In this document: positions 1 to 4,723 of the stretch, piece by piece
Position numbering within the stretch: position 1 is the first letter of the stretch
Layout of the letters: each line of letters starts with the position of its first letter
Source: Candidatus Kariarchaeota archaeon
GTDB lineage: Archaea; Asgardarchaeota; Heimdallarchaeia; Heimdallarchaeales; Kariarchaeaceae
NCBI GenBank assembly: GCA_016839545.1
Contig: JAEOUB010000076.1
Coordinates: forward strand, 1-6,606
Length of the DNA stretch: 6,606 bases
Direction of reading: 5' to 3'
Made by a program: the position numbers and the translations under genes
Notes under the pieces: generated by a model
What the model saw: only the letters and a program-made list of their open reading frames with translations
Database searches by the model: none
What the model was told of the DNA's origin: nothing

Positions 1-730
1 CCTGTGAGATTGACATCGTGAAAATAGGCATCAGGACCTTAGTTAGGAATTTGAAGAAACGGTTGGTAATCATTCCATTTTCCTGCGTAGCGAGGTTGGT
101 CCCGGTAAGACCTGGATGAGCCCCAACGCTGGTTGCATCAATTCCATGTTCTTCAAATCGCCTCTGTAATTCGAGTGTGAAATGAAGGTTGGCCACTTTA
201 CTTCGGTTGTATGCCTGAGCAGGGTCATAGTCTTTCATCTCCATGTCGTCAAAATCGATGATACCACGCTTGTGTGCATTACTACTGATGGTAATGACTC
301 GTGATCCAGGCGTTGCTGTGATGACTGGAAGCAGATGAGCTGTTAGTGCATAGTGACCCAGGTGATTGGTTCCAAATTGGAGCTCATGTCCCTGAGGAGT
401 AGTACGCTGTGGAACCATCATGATACCGGCATTATTGAACAGGTAATGCAATTGGGAGTATTTGGAAGAAAATTCTTCTGCAAATCGCTTGATATCATCG
501 AGATCTACCAGATTGACTCTCATGATTGAGATATTTGCATCAGGTTGTTTTTTCTGAATTTTTGCAAGTGCAGCCTCTGCTCTATCCACACTACGAGAAG
601 CCATGATGACCTCAGCACCCTTGAGAGCTGAGACCCGAACGGTCTCATAGCCGATCCCTGAGTTACCTCCAGTCACTACAACAATTTTGCCTGTAAGATC
701 GGGGATATTATCGATGGTCCATTTCTCCAT
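1..730 (-). CDS. Short-chain dehydrogenase/reductase (SDR), 3'-truncated by the window edge
   Basis: A predicted cytosolic NAD(P)-dependent oxidoreductase of the classical SDR superfamily. The frame is open from ATG 730 to the left edge, giving 243 codons; relatives are usually about 280-320 aa, so the C-terminus is missing. Visible motifs are the Rossmann glycine motif TGGNSGIG (residues 20-27), NNAG (99-102), the structural Asn in NHLGHY (122-127), the catalytic Ser in TISSNAH (149/150), and the catalytic YNRSK (Tyr174, Lys178), followed by the HPG turn near 200. The active site is therefore complete. Arg46 after the second strand (MASR) suggests NADPH preference. The overall pattern resembles the retinol dehydrogenase/WWOX-like SDR group, but the substrate cannot be inferred. 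The ATG is supported by a TATA-like box 24-25 bp upstream and no Shine-Dalgarno sequence. It is separated from the upstream same-strand gene by 210 bp containing a terminator-like T tract, so it is probably transcribed on its own. Confidence 0.93.
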   Translation of the reverse strand, partial: MEKWTIDNIPDLTGKIVVVTGGNSGIGYETVRVSALKGAEVIMASRSVDRAEAALAKIQKKQPDANISIMRVNLVDLDDIKRFAEEFSSKYSQLHYLFNNAGIMMVPQRTTPQGHELQFGTNHLGHYALTAHLLPVITATPGSRVITISSNAHKRGIIDFDDMEMKDYDPAQAYNRSKVANLHFTLELQRRFEEHGIDATSVGAHPGLTGTNLATQENGMITNRFFKFLTKVLMPIFTMSISQ

Positions 731-750
731 AAACTGATATCAATTTTCAA

Positions 751-758
751 TGTAAATA
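751..758 (-). promoter_or_regulatory. TATA-like box for the SDR gene
   Basis: The minus strand reads TATTTACA, centred 24-25 bp upstream of ATG 730. This is the spacing expected for an archaeal TATA box when transcription starts at or next to the start codon (leaderless mRNA). The match to the archaeal consensus is moderate. The same geometry at the other genes of the window supports the call. Confidence 0.5.
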
Positions 759-793
759 GTCTTGGTATTGAGGACGATTTGGTAAGGCATAAG

Positions 794-806
794 ATCGTGT
801 GACGAT
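794..806. promoter_or_regulatory. Inverted repeat ATCGT-GTG-ACGAT, possible operator
   Basis: A perfect inverted repeat with 5-bp arms and a 3-bp spacer lies about 36 bp upstream of the SDR TATA-like box. Its position would suit a regulator-binding site. The arms are short and could occur by chance, so only its location supports a function. Confidence 0.25.
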
Positions 807-823
807 TGATAATGATGGTTACC

Positions 824-835
824 GATGAAACGATG
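824..835. repeat. 12-bp repeat GATGAAACGATG, copy 1
   Basis: The plus strand reads GATGAAACGATG, identical to the sequence at 3903-3914 in another intergenic spacer. Here it lies in a run of related GATGAA/CGATG motifs (821-849), between the terminator-like tract of the 300-aa gene and the SDR promoter. It is internally a direct repeat (GATG-AAAC-GATG). Function unknown. Confidence 0.4.
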
Positions 836-901
836 AATATACGATGGAATGTAAACTGAATACAATTGAGAGCTTCAAATCAACGAATAGTTAAAACCAC
901 G

Positions 902-914
902 AAAAAGAAAAGAA
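902..914 (-). terminator. Oligo-T transcription terminator of the 300-aa gene
   Basis: On the minus strand this is a pyrimidine tract, TTCTTTTCTTTTT, starting 26 nt after the TAA stop at 941-943. Archaeal RNA polymerase terminates at U-rich tracts without needing a hairpin, and I see no stem before it. It is the clearest terminator-like sequence in the window, and suggests that the 300-aa gene and the SDR gene are not cotranscribed. Confidence 0.55.
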
Positions 915-940
915 TGTTCTGACAAATATCGATGAATAAT

Positions 941-1843
941 TTAGTATGATTCGAGAATTCCAGGACGCTCAATATAGATGATCCCTTCGGCTTCTAAAAT
1001 GGTAAACAGGTAAATAATGGAGATAAGATCCATCTCCACTCCAGGTAAACTGGTGAAATTCCTCATCGATGCCATCTCATTCTCCATCATCACTCTAACA
1101 AACTTGTCAATCATGGCAATATGAGCATCAGTTATGACCGAGTTCTCATCATCCCTGAGGGTCTCCAACTTCTCTTTAGAGTAATCATCGATGAAGAAGT
1201 GGACTTCATGGCTGGCCAGAATAGTCTTGATGAACATCAGATCAAATTCCGTTGGAGAGGAATGATAGTTGTCACTAATGTAACGCATAGTATCGACCAA
1301 CAGTCCCAATGTGGTTGCAGGAAGGATCTCAAGGATACGGACTAGCTGCAAGAGCCATTGTTCGAGCTCTGCAGTGAACACAGACCCCGAAGGGAAAATA
1401 TCAAGTTGTATCATACCCATATCAGACATCAAGGTGGTTATAGCAATCTCAGACTCATGATCGAAACGCCCAAATTTGATCTGTGAGAGTATCATGTAGT
1501 CGTGGATGACAACATGAACACCAAAATCATTGGGTAATTGAGTGACATTAATCAGTTTGATTCCAGCCTGCACACCTGTATTCGGAGCAGGTATATTTCC
1601 TGCAGCCCGAACTTTTGGTACCTCAAGCTGTGCAAATGTTCTCACATTGTACTCCGCATCCACAGATAACTGGTTCACTCCTGTAAGAGAGTCCTTGCAG
1701 ATGTGGATGTCAGAATAGGTCACCAACCCGTTCATAGATTGACTGACGAGATGCAGATGCTCATCATCATACCAGCCAAGCTGACGGATCTTTTGACAGA
1801 TACCGCACTGATAACTTGCTCGACCGGTCTTGCGGGTTGACAC
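941..1843 (-). CDS. Hypothetical protein with N-terminal CxxC...HxC (probable zinc) module, 300 aa
   Basis: I do not recognise a named family. Near the N-terminus Cys13-x2-Cys16 and His47-x-Cys49 could form a four-ligand zinc site (CGIC ... HIC), with His29 and His31 in between. Residues 50-130 look mainly beta-stranded. From about 155 the protein is mostly helical, and it ends in a segment (about 270-295, with LEAEGIIYIERP) that resembles the last helix and wing of a winged-helix fold; this last point is a weak inference. No signal peptide or membrane helix is seen, so it is probably cytosolic. The start is GTG at 1843: an in-frame TAA lies two codons upstream, and a TATA-like box is centred 24-25 bp before the GTG. 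The next in-frame ATG, at residue 37, would remove the CxxC. A Cys-rich reading frame from ATG 1914 overlaps the 5' end in another frame. The protein could be a metal-binding regulator or adaptor; function unknown. Confidence 0.8.
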   Translation of the reverse strand: MSTRKTGRASYQCGICQKIRQLGWYDDEHLHLVSQSMNGLVTYSDIHICKDSLTGVNQLSVDAEYNVRTFAQLEVPKVRAAGNIPAPNTGVQAGIKLINVTQLPNDFGVHVVIHDYMILSQIKFGRFDHESEIAITTLMSDMGMIQLDIFPSGSVFTAELEQWLLQLVRILEILPATTLGLLVDTMRYISDNYHSSPTEFDLMFIKTILASHEVHFFIDDYSKEKLETLRDDENSVITDAHIAMIDKFVRVMMENEMASMRNFTSLPGVEMDLISIIYLFTILEAEGIIYIERPGILESY

Positions 1844-1862
1844 TGATTACAGTTACAAGAAC

Positions 1863-1872
1863 TAAAATAAAA
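1863..1872 (-). promoter_or_regulatory. TATA-like box for the 300-aa gene
   Basis: The minus strand reads TTTTATTTTA, centred about 24-25 bp upstream of GTG 1843. It supports a leaderless transcript starting at the GTG. The same T-rich tract lies about 65 nt after the stop of the upstream 635-aa gene and could also serve as that gene's U-rich terminator. Confidence 0.55.
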
Positions 1873-1935
1873 GCATTTGAGATTCATTTGATTAAATCGG
1901 TCTGATTTGCTCATATCTCTGATGAATTTTTCACC

Positions 1936-3843
1936 TTAGTCGGTCCGGGATTGTTCAAGAGATTTGGTAAAGGCAATCAGGTCAACTAATGCCTTGTGAA
2001 GGTTTCTCTCTCCACCACCAGTTACATATTCATTTGCGATCCTTGCCAGAGCTATACCCATCTTCGTTGGTATCAGATGAGAGCCAGCTGCGGCATCGTT
2101 GCTCACCGCTTTTGGTGGTCCACCAGGGGTTGACGGAGGTCCGGGTACACCGGGAGGACCGGGTGGTGCTGGACCTGGGGGCCCAGGTGGGGCAGGACCG
2201 GGAGGACCACTGGGTTTGGGCGGACCCGCAGAAGAATCTGATTTTGACTTTAACTCTGGAGCTTCCACAAACATGGTGTTCAGGAGGTTCTGGAGATCTT
2301 TGGTGGCAAAGTTACTTGCCATTGCTATGATACCAGTGATACTTTTGAGTCGTGACTCAAAATTCTCATTGATATTGGCAGCCAGAGGATTATACCCTCG
2401 ACCTTCATATTTCGCAAGAAGGAGCGGTGTCATGATATTGAGAATGATCTCTTTTCCTTTAATCATCTCTAGAGTCTCATTTCGTGTACGGTTCTGAATA
2501 GAGGCATCTACCTGAGGTTCCAGAAATGAGTTGATTTTTTGCCAGATCTCAACAATCTCTCCCATGCCCTCCCTGACCAGGAGAAATTCGTACATCCATT
2601 TCTGCCTCTCAGTAATCAATTCTACCTGAGATGATGTAAAGCGAATACTTCCTGAACTACCAGTCTGGTTGATAAGCTTGATACGCTCTTTTGTTGCCTG
2701 TATCAGTGATAAAAAGGGAGTATGAAGCAATTCGTAAGACGGATCAAAGTAGTAGCTGACAATCTGCTGGAAATCATCGTCTGCAACAGTTGTGTAAAGC
2801 GTGTAGACCTGCTCTTCCAGTTCAAGATGTTTCTGTGCATAATGCATCACAGACAGAACTTCACGGATGGCATCACTGGCAGTGTCGAAACCCATGTAGC
2901 TTGTTGATGTATCACCGATGGGCTTTGTCAGCACCCCTATGTATCTTGAGAGTCGAGTAAGTTCATCAAATTCCCTGAATTTAGAACGTAGCACGTTCAG
3001 GAAATTCACCACCTCTTTTGCTTCAGATTGGGGTAGATTCCCCCTATCCTCAATTGGGGTACTGAACATATCATCGAGAAGATTGGATTGTACCTCCTGA
3101 TCGATGACACCAAAATTATCAAGGAATATCATATCAGATAGTCTCTGAAATGAGATAGTGATACGTGATTTGGCGAAAATTGAGAGATCAAGAGCAACTT
3201 GATCGAGAATATCTTCATCCATCACATTGAGTATACGTATCAACTCTGGGTTGATCATCCAGCCTTTTTTCAGGATGTTGAAGACAGTCTTGAGAAAAAC
3301 AATGGAGAACATGTCCTGATCTTCCTTGGTGCGTTGCCATTGCAGTTTGGGAATATCTGCAACTGAATTTATATCGGTCCCCATTGGAAGGGAGAGCTGC
3401 TTTATGGGAATATCAAATGTAGGGCTTTGCTCGTTTCGACTGACAATTTTTGCCTGACGAAGAATTGAATCATACAGAATCCCTGCTTGAGTGATCCGAT
3501 CATCTCGCACACGGGGGTCCTTGTATGTCTCATACAGCTCGTAGGATATTCGAAGACGATCGTGATCCTTGATAGTCAGCTGACTCCCGATCATCCCAAT
3601 CTTGGTTCCTACTTCGAAGTAGAGAGCCGGATCTAGAATGAGAGTGTCAATGGCTTGACGATACTCGTTGAGAGTAACTGATTCTGTATCCAGATTATCC
3701 AGATTGAGTTCTTCCTGTATTTGTTGTAAGAGACTTTCATCATCAGTGTGGATTGTGAGGTACTTTGCCTTTCCTATTGCAATGACTCCATTGACAATAT
3801 CATAGGGGCTTGTTATACCATCGAAAACAAATCCACTGCCCAC
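1936..3843 (-). CDS. Large helical protein with Pro/Gly-rich linker and short helical tail, 635 aa
   Basis: I do not recognise the family. Three parts are visible. Residues 1-530 are a predominantly helical body with no membrane segment, signal peptide, Walker motif or catalytic signature that I can see; the first 35 residues look beta-rich. Residues 531-578 are a low-complexity linker, Ser/Lys-rich then Pro/Gly-rich, with three 8-residue units of the GPPGPAP type. Residues 588-630 form a conserved-looking helical tail with a GGG turn at 609-611. The last helix (ALVDLIAFTKSLEQ, 618-631) has the hydrophobic spacing of an actin-binding WH2 motif but lacks the basic LKK[VT] ending. The start is GTG at 3843: an in-frame TAG lies 8 codons upstream, the TATA-like box is 26-27 bp away, and the next in-frame Met is residue 84. 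An ATG at 3857 is out of frame. The architecture suggests a cytosolic scaffold or adaptor; function unknown. Confidence 0.85.
   Translation of the reverse strand: MGSGFVFDGITSPYDIVNGVIAIGKAKYLTIHTDDESLLQQIQEELNLDNLDTESVTLNEYRQAIDTLILDPALYFEVGTKIGMIGSQLTIKDHDRLRISYELYETYKDPRVRDDRITQAGILYDSILRQAKIVSRNEQSPTFDIPIKQLSLPMGTDINSVADIPKLQWQRTKEDQDMFSIVFLKTVFNILKKGWMINPELIRILNVMDEDILDQVALDLSIFAKSRITISFQRLSDMIFLDNFGVIDQEVQSNLLDDMFSTPIEDRGNLPQSEAKEVVNFLNVLRSKFREFDELTRLSRYIGVLTKPIGDTSTSYMGFDTASDAIREVLSVMHYAQKHLELEEQVYTLYTTVADDDFQQIVSYYFDPSYELLHTPFLSLIQATKERIKLINQTGSSGSIRFTSSQVELITERQKWMYEFLLVREGMGEIVEIWQKINSFLEPQVDASIQNRTRNETLEMIKGKEIILNIMTPLLLAKYEGRGYNPLAANINENFESRLKSITGIIAMASNFATKDLQNLLNTMFVEAPELKSKSDSSAGPPKPSGPPGPAPPGPPGPAPPGPPGVPGPPSTPGGPPKAVSNDAAAGSHLIPTKMGIALARIANEYVTGGGERNLHKALVDLIAFTKSLEQSRTD
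2140..2211 (-). repeat. Three 24-bp units encoding the Pro/Gly-rich repeat
   Basis: Residues 545-568 of the 635-aa protein are three consecutive 8-residue units: SGPPGPAP, PGPPGPAP and PGPPGVPG. The wider Pro/Gly-rich stretch spans 2110-2226 (residues 540-578). The DNA is far more GC-rich than its surroundings and includes a perfect ACCTGGG-GG-CCCAGGT inverted repeat at 2173-2188, a by-product of Pro and Gly codons. Such units can expand or contract by slippage, so copy number may differ between strains. As protein, the stretch is either a flexible spacer or a polyproline ligand for a profilin/SH3-like partner. Confidence 0.85.
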
Positions 3844-3864
3844 GAGTACAGTATCATGTTATCC

Positions 3865-3874
3865 TATTTAAATT
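3865..3874 (-). promoter_or_regulatory. TATA-like box for the 635-aa gene
   Basis: The minus strand reads AATTTAAATA, centred 26-27 bp upstream of GTG 3843. There is no ribosome-binding sequence between box and start. It supports GTG initiation on a leaderless mRNA. Confidence 0.6.
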
Positions 3875-3902
3875 GAAAATACACAAGTTGGATATTCGGT
3901 GA

Positions 3903-3914
3903 GATGAAACGATG
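3903..3914. repeat. 12-bp repeat GATGAAACGATG, copy 2
   Basis: Identical to 824-835. It lies 3-14 bp beyond the TAG stop of the 225-aa gene (3918-3920), so it would be in that gene's 3' untranslated region, reading CATCGTTTCATC in the transcript. It also sits about 30 bp upstream of the TATA-like box of the 635-aa gene. It may be a 3' signal, a protein-binding site or coincidence. Confidence 0.4.
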
Positions 3915-3917
3915 GAA

Positions 3918-4595
3918 CTAGGAGAGTAATTCTATCCGATTTAGGATCTGAGTGTATACCGATGGATCATCAAATACATTCAATATCCGTCTGAGCAGAA
4001 TGGGCGAGTCAATACGATCAAGAACCTGGTAGAGGATGTCACTAGATCTAAACTTGATTACAAGACTACACAGAGTGTCCTGATCCTGTACAAAATGGAT
4101 GAGAGATTGTGCCAATAATGGACTGATTGATTGTTGAAGATAGGGAAGTACCTGATTTTCACTCAAATCGGTTGAGGGTCGTTTGGTGAGAGAGGAGAAG
4201 AGTGCAAAATTTAGATGTGGGTTTGATTTGTGAATAACATGATCAATCAGAGGAAGAGGATCATCAAAGTGATCAAAAATGGGGAGATAACGGAACCTCC
4301 CTGATCTTACAATTTCAAGCAGGGTCAGATCAGACAACTTCGTGAGCAGATATTCCTGGATCACCGCATTATCCAACCTCTCCAGCAGGTACAGGTATGA
4401 CGATTCACTGAGGTTTGCAAGGAGCTGGATGATCATAGTGGAGTAGGTTGAAGGGTCAAGATCTTCGGGATCTGGGGGCAGTAGCTGGTGTCGCAGATCC
4501 ACTTTCTCCAGAAACGCAAGGATAGCCTGGACATGTATGGACTCATACTCAGCGAGTACAGGTTCTACACTTTGATGCAAGAAATAGTGATCCAT
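3918..4595 (-). CDS. Alpha-solenoid-like protein of ~13-residue repeats, 225 aa
   Basis: This is not a family I can name. After a helical N-terminus (1-40) and an acidic, Pro-containing turn (PPDPEDLDPS, 40-49), the protein is a run of short amphipathic helices. Residues 170-221 are four adjoining repeats of exactly 13 residues (starting at 170, 183, 196 and 209) with the pattern [DR]-[DS]-x-x-[LIV]-[LY]-x-x-[ILV]-[ILV]-[ND]-x-[IF]. Earlier units in their own phase start near 62, 75, 111, 124 and 157. Paired, they give about 26-residue helical hairpins, comparable to HEAT or leucine-rich-repeat-variant (LRV) solenoids, so a protein-binding scaffold is the likely role. There are no Cys clusters, membrane segments or catalytic motifs. 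ATG 4595 is supported by a TATA-like box 24-25 bp upstream. It is transcribed divergently from the TPR gene and in the same direction as the 635-aa gene, 74 bp downstream. Confidence 0.85.
   Translation of the reverse strand: MDHYFLHQSVEPVLAEYESIHVQAILAFLEKVDLRHQLLPPDPEDLDPSTYSTMIIQLLANLSESSYLYLLERLDNAVIQEYLLTKLSDLTLLEIVRSGRFRYLPIFDHFDDPLPLIDHVIHKSNPHLNFALFSSLTKRPSTDLSENQVLPYLQQSISPLLAQSLIHFVQDQDTLCSLVIKFRSSDILYQVLDRIDSPILLRRILNVFDDPSVYTQILNRIELLS
3933..4127 (-). repeat. Region encoding five in-phase 13-residue helical repeats
   Basis: Residues 157-221 of the 225-aa protein divide into five consecutive 13-residue blocks with hydrophobic residues at positions 5, 9, 10 and 13. The last three read RSSDILYQVLDRI, DSPILLRRILNVF and DDPSVYTQILNRI. 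The similarity is at the protein level only: the DNA has diverged and shows no nucleotide tandem repeat. Confidence 0.7.
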
Positions 4596-4614
4596 GAGTA
4601 ACTAGACAAGCTTC

Positions 4615-4624
4615 AATATTTAAT
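4615..4624 (-). promoter_or_regulatory. TATA-like box for the 225-aa gene
   Basis: The minus strand reads ATTAAATATT, centred 24-25 bp upstream of ATG 4595, with no Shine-Dalgarno sequence between them. It forms one half of the divergent promoter region shared with the TPR gene. Confidence 0.6.
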
Positions 4625-4648
4625 CTGCGTAGATGTAGTGAAAAATAG

Positions 4649-4661
4649 GGGTGAGTTACCC
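4649..4661. promoter_or_regulatory. Near-palindrome GGGTGAGTTACCC between divergent promoters
   Basis: This 13-bp near-palindrome has GGGT and ACCC arms around a 5-bp centre, and lies between the two divergent TATA-like boxes, about 25 bp behind the 225-aa gene's box. The position would let one bound regulator affect both genes. No regulator is identified, and a short GC-richer patch could arise by chance. Confidence 0.35.
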
Positions 4662-4672
4662 TTCAAAATAGT

Positions 4673-4690
4673 TTGAGAGATTTCCCTCAA
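4673..4690. promoter_or_regulatory. Inverted repeat TTGAGAG-N4-CCCTCAA abutting the TPR-gene promoter
   Basis: Two 7-bp arms with a single mismatch flank a 4-bp spacer and end 2 bp before the TATA-like box of the TPR gene, where the BRE element would normally lie. A protein bound here could block or recruit TFB/TBP. It could equally form a small hairpin with no function. Confidence 0.4.
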
Positions 4691-4692
4691 GA

Positions 4693-4700
4693 TTAATATA
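4693..4700 (+). promoter_or_regulatory. TATA-like box for the TPR gene
   Basis: TTAATATA is centred 27-28 bp upstream of GTG 4724 and only 18-19 bp upstream of TTG 4715. The in-frame stop that closes the TPR reading frame (TAA, 4694-4696) lies inside the box. The spacing favours the GTG as the start of a leaderless transcript. Confidence 0.6.
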
Positions 4701-4723
4701 GGACAGCTCAAAAATTGATATGG

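Noticed and set aside
731..940. Possible small gene or RNA in the 210-bp spacer
   Set aside because: No convincing open frame or strong stem-loop was seen; the spacer is accounted for by a terminator-like tract, short repeats and the SDR promoter.
1121..1345. Plus-strand 74-codon reading frame opposite the 300-aa gene, and other antisense frames at 1989-2330, 2722-2907, 2918-3100, 6180-6413 and 6265-6507
   Set aside because: All lie on the opposite strand or in another frame of better-supported genes, have no recognisable domains and no promoter-like boxes at the expected distance.
2173..2188. Perfect inverted repeat ACCTGGG-GG-CCCAGGT as a hairpin terminator or operator
   Set aside because: It lies inside the coding Pro/Gly repeat and is explained by GGN/CCN codons; no T tract follows it.
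2140..2211. True collagen triple-helix domain
   Set aside because: The repeat is an 8-residue unit (GPPGPAPP), which breaks the strict Gly-X-Y register required for a collagen helix.
2099..2497. Plus-strand Gly-rich, collagen-like reading frame opposite the 635-aa gene
   Set aside because: Its Gly/Pro pattern is the complement of the Pro/Gly linker codons on the minus strand. It lacks a promoter or ribosome-binding signal and lies wholly within a well-supported long gene.
3855..3857. ATG at 3857 as an alternative start for the 635-aa gene
   Set aside because: It is out of frame with the 635-aa reading frame (14-nt offset) and too close to the TATA-like box.
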